A stretch of 22,359 nt of DNA, taken from a virus. Positions within the stretch are counted from its first letter, which is position 1. Each line of letters opens with the position of its first letter. The notes beneath the pieces were generated by a model. It was given only the letters and a program-made list of their open reading frames with translations, ran no database searches and had not been told where the DNA came from. The stretch is taken from positions 1-22,359 of the IMG/VR virus record IMGVR_UViG_3300005613_000440. One strand, given 5' to 3'. Of this stretch, positions 6,840 through 11,139 are shown piece after piece. Made by a program: the position numbers and the translations under genes.

Positions 6840-7206
6840 CTTTCATATATCCATTTTCAAATTTCCATAAATCAAACCAACCTTCATCATATCCTTTCTT
6901 CTCCCACTTCAATCTCTTTTCTTTTTGTCTTTTGATGAATAACTCTTGTTGTTCCGTTTCATCTTCAACATAACAGAATATACCTTCACTCACCTCTTTA
7001 ATTAAACCCATATCCATTAGGTTAGAGAACGCCCCACCTGTTGATGAAGTCCTTATACCCATATTATCATAGAAGTAATCTATAACACTATTATAGGTTA
7101 TATTTCCTTTTGGTTTAATGTATTCATACACCTTCTTCTTTAGATTATCCAATTCAGGATTATTGAGGTTTCTAATGTATGTATTTCGTTGATTTAAAGT
7201 AGCCAT
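6829..7206 (-). CDS. 125-aa protein with possible winged-helix fold
   Basis: A 125-aa protein. Residues about 18-80 look like a winged helix: helix (LDNLKKKVYEYIKPKG), helix (YNSVIDYFYDNMGI), recognition-like helix (SSTGGAFSNLMDMGLI), then a short beta pair (IKEVSEGIFCYV). Residues 81-125 are a charged helix (EQQELFIKRQKEKRLKWEKKGYD) with a Trp/Phe-rich end. It starts 1 nt after the stop of the 70-aa gene and shares its promoter. A small transcriptional regulator of the phage early region is a reasonable guess from fold appearance only. No characteristic family motif was identified. Confidence 0.6.
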   Translation of the reverse strand: MATLNQRNTYIRNLNNPELDNLKKKVYEYIKPKGNITYNSVIDYFYDNMGIRTSSTGGAFSNLMDMGLIKEVSEGIFCYVEDETEQQELFIKRQKEKRLKWEKKGYDEGWFDLWKFENGYMKDGK

Positions 7207-7207
7207 C

Positions 7208-7420
7208 TTACTTCTTCTTTAATTCGTTAATGTAAGTATCCACTGCTTCCAAACGAGTTCCCAAATCCTTTGAATATCCGTTTTCAACATAATCCACCAT
7301 AACATTTGTTATTGCGATTAAATCCTTTAATGTGAGACATACCCCACAATCCTTACTCCATTCTGTAATCAACTTAAGTTGTGATTGTCTTGCGATTGCT
7401 GCTCCTGTGTTGTTTTTCAT
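7208..7420 (-). CDS. 70-aa hypothetical early protein
   Basis: A 70-aa soluble helical protein (starts MKNNTGAAIARQSQLKLI; middle DCGVCLTLKDLIAITNVM with two cysteines three apart; ends LEAVDTYINELKKK). It is the first gene of a three-gene unit (70, 125 and 37 aa) driven by a perfect promoter and closed by the terminator at 6707-6734. The leader ends ATACTATGAAAAA, similar to those of the 56- and 73-aa genes. Function unknown. Confidence 0.65.
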   Translation of the reverse strand: MKNNTGAAIARQSQLKLITEWSKDCGVCLTLKDLIAITNVMVDYVENGYSKDLGTRLEAVDTYINELKKK

Positions 7421-7444
7421 AGTATTTAATGTTTTTGTATATCA

Positions 7445-7475
7445 CAAACATAGGAACACTTTACCAGTAAGTCAA
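7445..7475 (-). promoter_or_regulatory. Early-type promoter for the three-gene unit
   Basis: On the minus strand: TTG (7475-7473), 20-nt spacer, TATGTTTG (7452-7445). This is a perfect -7 match. A 24-nt leader leads to the ATG at 7420. The -33 box abuts the stop codon of the 45-aa gene. Confidence 0.75.
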
Positions 7476-7613
7476 TTATTTATTTCTATTTTTCCATACT
7501 GAATAACATATTGCGGCAGCAACATCACTTCTTTTACCTAATGATTTTTCTTTTTGGATACACCTTGCAATGAATGTGTCCTTGTCTTCACCTGTCTTTG
7601 GTTTGATTGGCAT
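7476..7613 (-). CDS. 45-aa phage protein with RC...W motif
   Basis: A 45-aa open frame (starts MPIKPKTGEDKDTFIARCIQ, ends ICYSVWKNRNK). The spacing of PKxGExxxxFxxRC and AxxxCYSxW matches a short module I recall from many phage proteins, either free-standing or fused to prohead proteases and minor head proteins. There it typically reads GE...FisRC...QR.AVC...W. The role of the module is not established. Here it stands alone, downstream of the zinc-ribbon gene with a weak hairpin between them, and has no promoter of its own that I can see. Confidence 0.65.
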   Translation of the reverse strand: MPIKPKTGEDKDTFIARCIQKEKSLGKRSDVAAAICYSVWKNRNK

Positions 7614-7630
7614 GTCTTAATTCTAATTTT

Positions 7631-7650
7631 AAGGGGTCATAAACCCTTTT
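7631..7650 (-). terminator. Weak hairpin after the zinc-ribbon gene
   Basis: AAGGG (7631-7635) pairs with CCCTT (7644-7648), and the loop contains the TGA stop of the 7637-8074 gene. The minus-strand T-run is poor (TTAAAATT), so it may attenuate rather than end transcription into the 45-aa gene. Confidence 0.3.
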
Positions 7651-8074
7651 TCTCTTTTATCTGATATGGTGTATCATCTATCTCCAATTCAACCCCGTAT
7701 TTCTCCTTAATTCGTTCTGCGAATTGGATATGGATTGGTTTGGATAAATCGTAATTCATTTTCCTAAAAAACTCTATGGTAATCATTTGGTCTTCAGGTG
7801 TTGCTCCTTTGAGGTTAAGATGACGACCCGTAGGTTCAATCCAAGATGTTCCATATTGTTTATTAACTTTGGTTAATATCTTTCTGTTATTTTGATTTGT
7901 TTGTTCCCGTTTTATCTTCTTACAGGTGGAACAATAGATGTCTTTACCAAATGGTTTGTTTCTATTGTTAGTCATATCATATTCGGGACAGAATTGCTCG
8001 CATACATAACATTTGTAATACCACAATCCATCCTCACCCATATATCTTCTTTTTTCTTTAATCGGTCTTCCCAT
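7637..8074 (-). CDS. 145-aa zinc-ribbon protein
   Basis: A 145-aa protein. Residues 20-53 form a four-cysteine zinc ribbon: CYVC and, about 25 residues on, CSTC, with a further Cys in EQFCPEYD. A basic stretch follows (KKIKREQTNQNNRKILTKVNK). The C-terminal half is helical (TIEFFRKMNYDLSKPIHIQF, then RIKEKYGVELEID). It resembles small phage zinc-finger proteins that bind DNA or accompany HNH nucleases, but the HNH catalytic His/Asn pattern is not evident. It is the first minus-strand gene after the RNA locus, with its own promoter whose -33 box lies in the RNA's terminator. The motif ends only 5 nt before the ATG, implying a leaderless mRNA. Confidence 0.65.
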   Translation of the reverse strand: MGRPIKEKRRYMGEDGLWYYKCYVCEQFCPEYDMTNNRNKPFGKDIYCSTCKKIKREQTNQNNRKILTKVNKQYGTSWIEPTGRHLNLKGATPEDQMITIEFFRKMNYDLSKPIHIQFAERIKEKYGVELEIDDTPYQIKEKKGL

Positions 8075-8079
8075 AATAA

Positions 8080-8109
8080 TAAATATAGTTCAATAAAAAA
8101 AAGGAACAA
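8080..8109 (-). promoter_or_regulatory. Promoter of the zinc-ribbon gene
   Basis: On the minus strand: TTG (8109-8107), 19-nt spacer, TATATTTA (8087-8080), then 5 nt to the ATG at 8074. The spacer runs through the T-run of the upstream RNA terminator. Confidence 0.6.
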
Positions 8110-8127
8110 GTAATTAACTTATTCCTT
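8095..8127 (-). terminator. Intrinsic terminator of the structured RNA
   Basis: On the minus strand: an 11-position stem (8127-8117 with 8111-8101, one A/C mismatch), 5-nt loop, and an eight-T run at 8102-8095 whose first two positions are shared with the 3' arm. No protein gene lies upstream of it on this strand between 8127 and 8530, so it appears dedicated to the RNA. Confidence 0.85.
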
Positions 8128-8530
8128 TAATGATTGATTTAACTAATCAAACAAAGCCGTCCTACTTGCTGTATATAAATATATTAAATTATATGATTTT
8201 ATCAACACAGCACACCTACTCTTTTACTTAATCCCCCTTTGTTCGTCAGGTTCTTAAGATTTGATTACCAATTCTATTCTTACATCCCCCCTCTGTTTAA
8301 CATTTCACCACTTAAACAGATATTGTGTTAATGTCTTTCTGTATTCACAATTAACACCTGTAAGAACCATCATATACCTTTTTACTTGTGGAGTAGATTA
8401 AGTCGGTATTACATTTTGTCAGTAGGACGACATTATTATGTAAAATGATGTTTGATTAGTAGTTGTCTTGAGTTGTTATGGATAATCAGTCCTTTATCGG
8501 TCAAGTCAAATTAACACCGATGTTATGTCT
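8095..8530 (-). ncRNA. Putative large structured phage ncRNA (about 435 nt)
   Basis: A gene-free interval with a perfect promoter (TTG-N20-TATATTTA) at its start and an intrinsic terminator at its end. Complementary arms are nested, given here in plus coordinates. P1 is 12 bp (8449-8460 with 8142-8153). P2 is 11 bp with one G-U (8421-8431 with 8156-8166). P3 is 8 bp (8396-8403 with 8226-8233). P4 is 8 bp (8359-8366 with 8277-8284). Hairpins are P5 (8350-8357 with 8325-8332), P6 (9 bp, 8312-8320 with 8292-8300), P7 (8204-8212 region with 8167-8174, abutting P2) and a 5' hairpin (8516-8521 with 8496-8501). P1 and P2 close a domain of about 320 nt. No open frame of useful length on either strand. 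Similar in style to the large phage RNAs ROOL and GOLLD, but I do not recognise it as either. A packaging RNA or antisense regulator is also possible. Confidence 0.75.
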
Positions 8531-8535
8531 AATAA

Positions 8536-8566
8536 TAAATATATCAATGAAACAAAAAAGTTTCAA
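8536..8566 (-). promoter_or_regulatory. Promoter of the structured RNA
   Basis: On the minus strand: TTG (8566-8564), 20-nt spacer, TATATTTA (8543-8536), followed by TTATTA, which places the start near 8530. The -7 region is the same as that of the zinc-ribbon gene (TATATTTATTATTA), but no ATG follows. Confidence 0.7.
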
Positions 8567-8569
8567 CAT

Positions 8570-8600
8570 TTGGTAATTTATTTTTTCTTTTATATATTTG
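8570..8600 (+). promoter_or_regulatory. Promoter of the DUF3820-like gene
   Basis: TTG (8570-8572), 20-nt spacer, TATATTTG (8593-8600), then 4 nt to the ATG at 8605. A perfect -7 box. Its -33 box is 3 bp from that of the divergent RNA promoter. Confidence 0.8.
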
Positions 8601-8604
8601 AATT

Positions 8605-8844
8605 ATGAGTAAATATAATTTTAGACACTGGCAACATACAAAAGAGTTTGAGAAAGAGTTAAATACTCCAACGAATAAGGAATTACAACCATTTAGAATG
8701 ACCGATGAGGTTATGGTTGTTGGAAAGTTCAAAGGACAAAAACTCAATACATTACCACAATACTACCTCAAGTGGTTATTGAAAAACTATAAGGGATTAT
8801 CGTTATCGGCAAAGTCAAAGATAAATCAATATGTAATCAAATAG
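8605..8844 (+). CDS. DUF3820-like small protein
   Basis: A 79-aa protein with the core VVGKFKGQKLNTLPQYYLKWLLKN (residues about 38-61). This matches the pattern (F)GK(Y/F)KGxxLxxLPxxYLxWL of the DUF3820 (putative quorum-sensing-regulated virulence factor) family. Family members occur alone or fused to exonuclease domains, and the biochemical function is not established. The N-terminal half is polar (NFRHWQHTKEFEKELN). It has its own promoter divergent from the structured RNA and an apparently leaderless mRNA, so it is probably an early or constitutive gene. It is followed closely by the membrane protein gene at 8877. Confidence 0.65.
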   Translation: MSKYNFRHWQHTKEFEKELNTPTNKELQPFRMTDEVMVVGKFKGQKLNTLPQYYLKWLLKNYKGLSLSAKSKINQYVIK

Positions 8845-8847
8845 TTT

Positions 8848-8856
8848 AATATTTAT
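8848..8856 (+). promoter_or_regulatory. ATATTTAT boundary element
   Basis: AATATTTAT lies 4 nt after the 8605-8844 stop and about 20 nt before the ATG at 8877. A degenerate copy (AATATTCA, 8868-8875) adjoins the ATG. Either may be the start signal. Confidence 0.35.
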
Positions 8857-8876
8857 CCATATAAACAATATTCAAT

Positions 8877-9140
8877 ATGGAAAAATATTTGACTTATCTT
8901 CTACCGGTCTTAACCACACTATTAGGTTATTGGGGAGGAAATTATAAAAGAAAAAAGAATGAAGAGAGTTTATACATTCAAAATCTCAACGAAAGTTTAA
9001 AAGCATACAACCAGGTAATCCTTGATATGAAACAAAGATACGATGAGGAACTCAAGAGATTAGAATTAAAATGTGAAGGATATGAAAAAATGATACAAGA
9101 ACTCAAAGATAAAATTGACTTATTGGAACATAATAGTTAA
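8877..9140 (+). CDS. Membrane-anchored coiled-coil protein
   Basis: An 87-aa protein. Residues 4-21 (YLTYLLPVLTTLLGYWGG) form one hydrophobic segment. A basic cluster (NYKRKKNEE, residues 22-30) follows, then a long heptad-like helix (residues about 35-85, with LKAYNQVILDMKQRYDEEL and MIQELKDKIDLLEHN). The layout is that of an i-spanin or of a membrane-tethered helper protein. The KRKK patch just after the TM segment predicts a cytoplasmic coiled coil, which does not fit a spanin. The nearby holin candidate (9719) makes a lysis or cell-envelope role plausible. The gene ends about 50 bp before a strong terminator. Confidence 0.55.
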   Translation: MEKYLTYLLPVLTTLLGYWGGNYKRKKNEESLYIQNLNESLKAYNQVILDMKQRYDEELKRLELKCEGYEKMIQELKDKIDLLEHNS

Positions 9141-9189
9141 TATTATCATATCATATATTTTAATATATGCTCCATAGTAGTTATTGTAT

Positions 9190-9234
9190 AAATCCCTGAT
9201 GAAGTACCAAACTTATAGACATCAGGGATTTTTT
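9190..9234 (+). terminator. Strong intrinsic terminator
   Basis: A perfect 12-bp stem (AAATCCCTGATG at 9190-9201 with 9220-9231), 18-nt loop, and T-run through 9234. It ends the 8605-9140 unit. The next gene starts from a boundary element just downstream. Confidence 0.9.
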
Positions 9235-9244
9235 CATTTATTAT

Positions 9245-9253
9245 TATATTTAT
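9245..9253 (+). promoter_or_regulatory. ATATTTAT boundary element before 9258
   Basis: TATATTTAT lies directly after a terminator, and its last base is 4 nt before the ATG at 9258. Because a terminator precedes it, the downstream genes need a new start, which makes this the clearest promoter-like copy. There is no TTG in the 40 nt upstream. Confidence 0.55.
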
Positions 9254-9257
9254 GGAT

Positions 9258-9506
9258 ATGGACTATCACATCGGATTAACGGAACAAGAATACTTCAACT
9301 TAACTGAAGAAGAGAGAACGGATATAGCACACAAAATAATTAAAATAATGAAAAGTGATAAATTGATGTTCTTGGAAAATGATTTTGAGAATATCATTAT
9401 TCCTGTATTAAAAATTGAATTGAGAAAAGGACAGATTGTTGAAAACTATATGATGTGTGATAGTATAAATAGAATGTTAAAAATATTGGAACAAGATGGC
9501 ATGTAA
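9258..9506 (+). CDS. 82-aa hypothetical protein
   Basis: An acidic helical protein with NLTEEERTDIAHKIIKIMKS (residues about 13-32), then DFENIIIPVLKIELRKGQIV. In-frame ATGs at 9252 and 9258 are both possible. I chose 9258 because the ATATTTAT element overlaps 9252 and the 4-nt spacing then equals that at other genes. The alternative adds two residues (MD). No domain recognised. It overlaps the next gene by 11 nt. Its position at the head of a unit running to the holin candidate and small terminase gives no specific role. Confidence 0.6.
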   Translation: MDYHIGLTEQEYFNLTEEERTDIAHKIIKIMKSDKLMFLENDFENIIIPVLKIELRKGQIVENYMMCDSINRMLKILEQDGM

Positions 9507-9717
9507 TTGTAAAAGAACTACTCAACCAAAAAGTTTTGATGCAAGACAAGTCCCAAAGTTGAAATCATATTGGGAAACTCATTTAAAGGGGGTAAAATAC
9601 GAAGATATTACTTTTGACGATAGACAGACCTTAAATATCTTTTTTCACGATATATACCCCTTAAATCAAGCAACAGACGGACTATTTATATATAATAAAC
9701 TTAAACAATTAATTTGA
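9496..9717 (+). CDS. 73-aa hypothetical protein
   Basis: A 73-aa protein starting MACNCKRTT, with two cysteines at the extreme N-terminus. It has a basic-aromatic middle (RQVPKLKSYWETHLKG) and an aromatic C-terminal half (LNIFFHDIYPLNQ). Its start lies within the end of the previous gene, and the next gene begins 1 nt after its stop, so all three are coupled. No signal peptide (the N-terminus is not hydrophobic) and no recognised family. Confidence 0.6.
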   Translation: MACNCKRTTQPKSFDARQVPKLKSYWETHLKGVKYEDITFDDRQTLNIFFHDIYPLNQATDGLFIYNKLKQLI

Positions 9718-9718
9718 T

Positions 9719-9910
9719 ATGAACGAAAAAGTATATTCAGTATTGAGACATATTTTGTCCTTCGCGGGTGGTGTCTTAATAACAAAAGGTGTAATAGACG
9801 AAGCGGGACTTGAAGAAGTCGTTGGTTCATTAATGACTATCATCGCGTTCGGTTGGTCGTATTACAATAAAATAAAGTTTGAGGGGTCTGAACCCACAGA
9901 AGAGAAATAA
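9719..9910 (+). CDS. Two-TM holin-like protein
   Basis: A 63-aa protein with two hydrophobic segments. Residues 8-24 (VLRHILSFAGGVLITKG) and residues 33-48 (VVGSLMTIIAFGWSYY) are joined by an acidic turn (VIDEAGLEE). A charged tail follows (NKIKFEGSEPTEEK). The pattern LRH-x4-GG-x(4)-KG...VVG...W(S)xxxK is typical of small phage holins, which form the membrane lesion that times lysis. No endolysin gene is visible beside it, so lysis partners must lie elsewhere or be among the unknowns. Its stop overlaps the terminase small subunit start (TAATG). Confidence 0.65.
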   Translation: MNEKVYSVLRHILSFAGGVLITKGVIDEAGLEEVVGSLMTIIAFGWSYYNKIKFEGSEPTEEK

Positions 9911-10371
9911 TGGAACAGAAGAACCCCCCTCATAGACCCACTTATGTTAATCTTGACTGGTTGGTTGAGCGGGGTAAAGTTCTGCCAACTTGGGAAGAGG
10001 ACATACTTGAATTAGGTAGAAATGGAAAAAACAAAACAGATTTTGCCAACTACTTAAACATAGGTAGAGATGTAATGTATCGTCTGTTTGATAGAGACCC
10101 AAAGTTCAAAAAGGTTGTAGCAAAAGCGATGGAATTATCTGAAGCATGGTGGGTTGAAAAAGCCAGAGTGGCATGGGAAGAAGGAACATCACAAAAACTA
10201 AATGCTACATTCTTCAAATATTTTATGAGTAATGTTTATAGAGATAGTTGGAAAACAAATATTGATATTACCACAGATGGTGATAAGATTAAACAAGACG
10301 ATAAAATAAAAATAGAGATTATCCGTCCCATCATAGATGAAGAAAACGACGACCAAAGTGAAAATAAATAA
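9910..10371 (+). CDS. Terminase small subunit
   Basis: A 153-aa protein with an N-terminal helix-turn-helix region (NGKNKTDFANYLNIGRDVMY, then RLFDRDPKFKKVVAKAMELS, residues about 37-76). A helical oligomerisation region follows (ELSEAWWVEKARVAWEEG and LNATFFKYFMSNVYRDSW, residues about 73-115). An acidic, disordered C-terminus is expected to contact the large subunit. The arrangement and length fit small terminases, which recognise phage DNA for packaging. It lies upstream of the large subunit but is separated from it by a GIY-YIG cassette. The start overlaps the holin-like stop. Confidence 0.75.
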   Translation: MEQKNPPHRPTYVNLDWLVERGKVLPTWEEDILELGRNGKNKTDFANYLNIGRDVMYRLFDRDPKFKKVVAKAMELSEAWWVEKARVAWEEGTSQKLNATFFKYFMSNVYRDSWKTNIDITTDGDKIKQDDKIKIEIIRPIIDEENDDQSENK

Positions 10372-10378
10372 TATTTAT
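10370..10378 (+). promoter_or_regulatory. ATATTTAT boundary element without a gene
   Basis: AATATTTAT overlaps the stop of the small terminase. No start codon follows within useful distance; a terminator begins at 10423. It may be a leftover start signal for the large terminase, stranded by insertion of the nuclease cassette, or evidence that the element marks 3' ends. Confidence 0.35.
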
Positions 10379-10422
10379 TCATAGAATATCTGCCATTTAG
10401 ATATTTCAGTTTTTATTTTTAT

Positions 10423-10454
10423 ACCCCTGACCTAACGAGGTTGGGGGTTTTTTT
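10423..10454 (+). terminator. Intrinsic terminator after terminase small subunit
   Basis: ACCCC-tg-ACCT, loop AACG, AGGT-tg-GGGGT, then a run of seven T. The T-run overlaps the -33 box of the nuclease promoter. The rest of 10372-10486 shows nothing coding. Confidence 0.85.
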
Positions 10455-10482
10455 GTGGATTAAAATATTTTTATTATATTTG
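10453..10482 (+). promoter_or_regulatory. Promoter of the GIY-YIG gene
   Basis: TTG (10453-10455), 19-nt spacer, TATATTTG (10475-10482), then 4 nt to the ATG at 10487. It is host-type, like the early promoters, although it lies among packaging genes. Confidence 0.75.
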
Positions 10483-10486
10483 TGGT

Positions 10487-11074
10487 ATGGAACATAAAGA
10501 ATGGATTGTATATCAACATCGTAGAAAAGATACAGGTGAAATCTTTTATATTGGTATTGGAAAAAAGTATCGTCCTTATACCACGAATAATAGAAATAAA
10601 ATGTGGATAAATGTTGTTAATAAAACAGATTATGATATTGAAATTGTTAATAGTTTTGATAGAAGAATTGATGCTGAAAAACTTGAAATTAAACTTATCA
10701 AATTATATGGTAGAAGAGATTTAGGACTTGGCACACTAGTTAATATGACTGATGGGGGAGATGGTTGTGAAGGTAGAGTATGGACTAAAGAACAACTAAT
10801 TTCCAAAGGAAAAAAAATTAGAGGTGAAAAAAATGGTATGTTTGGTAGAAAATGGAGTGAAGATGAAATTAAAATATTCAGTAAAAAATCACAAGGGACA
10901 AATAATAAAAACTCAAAACTAACAGAAGAAGATGTTATATGGATTAGAAAAAATGGTGTAAAAGGTAATAATCAATATGATAAAGGTAATTTAAATGATA
11001 TTGCTAAAATGTTTAATATAAGTCGTAATATGGTTAATAGAATTATTAATAGAAAAAGTTGGACGCACATATAA
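10487..11074 (+). CDS. GIY-YIG homing endonuclease
   Basis: A 195-aa free-standing homing nuclease. Residues about 6-30 carry the GIY-YIG core in the variant form IVYQHRR...IFYIGIGK, followed by the conserved Arg region (KKYRPY). The family's Glu is likely in KLEIKLIKLYG, and VNMTDGGDG closes the catalytic domain (residues about 60-95). Residues about 105-145 resemble a NUMOD3 DNA-binding repeat (GEKNGMFGRKWSEDEIKIFS). Residues about 150-195 form a helix-turn-helix (DIAKMFNISRNMVNRIINRK) ending SWTHI. It lies alone between two terminators with its own host-type promoter, a self-contained mobile cassette between the two terminase genes. It is somewhat more AT-rich than its neighbours by eye. 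Confidence 0.85.
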   Translation: MEHKEWIVYQHRRKDTGEIFYIGIGKKYRPYTTNNRNKMWINVVNKTDYDIEIVNSFDRRIDAEKLEIKLIKLYGRRDLGLGTLVNMTDGGDGCEGRVWTKEQLISKGKKIRGEKNGMFGRKWSEDEIKIFSKKSQGTNNKNSKLTEEDVIWIRKNGVKGNNQYDKGNLNDIAKMFNISRNMVNRIINRKSWTHI

Positions 11075-11104
11075 AAAAGTTTCACAATAAGTGGAACTTT
11101 TCTT
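11075..11104 (+). terminator. Intrinsic terminator after the GIY-YIG gene
   Basis: An 11-bp stem including one U-G pair (AAAAGTTTCAC with GTGGAACTTTT, 11075-11085 and 11091-11101), loop AATAA, with a T-rich end. It starts immediately after the stop codon. Confidence 0.8.
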
Positions 11105-11112
11105 GATTATAT

Positions 11113-11121
11113 GATATTTAT
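11113..11121 (+). promoter_or_regulatory. ATATTTAT boundary element before terminase large subunit
   Basis: GATATTTAT follows a terminator and lies 18 nt before the ATG at 11140. Since the terminator isolates the large terminase from upstream transcription, a start signal is needed here. Confidence 0.4.
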
Positions 11122-11139
11122 GGTTATACTATATGAACT

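Noticed and set aside
7892-8113. 73-aa plus-strand open frame
   Set aside because: Antisense to the zinc-ribbon gene and its promoter; no start signal.
8095-8530. tRNA cluster, tmRNA or group I intron as explanation of the gene-free stretch
   Set aside because: No cloverleaf, no CCA-end acceptor stem and no tag frame were found, and the interval does not interrupt a coding sequence.
8544-8747. 67-aa minus-strand open frame
   Set aside because: Antisense to the DUF3820-like gene and running through the divergent promoters; composition is Ser/Phe/Cys-rich as typical of shadow frames.
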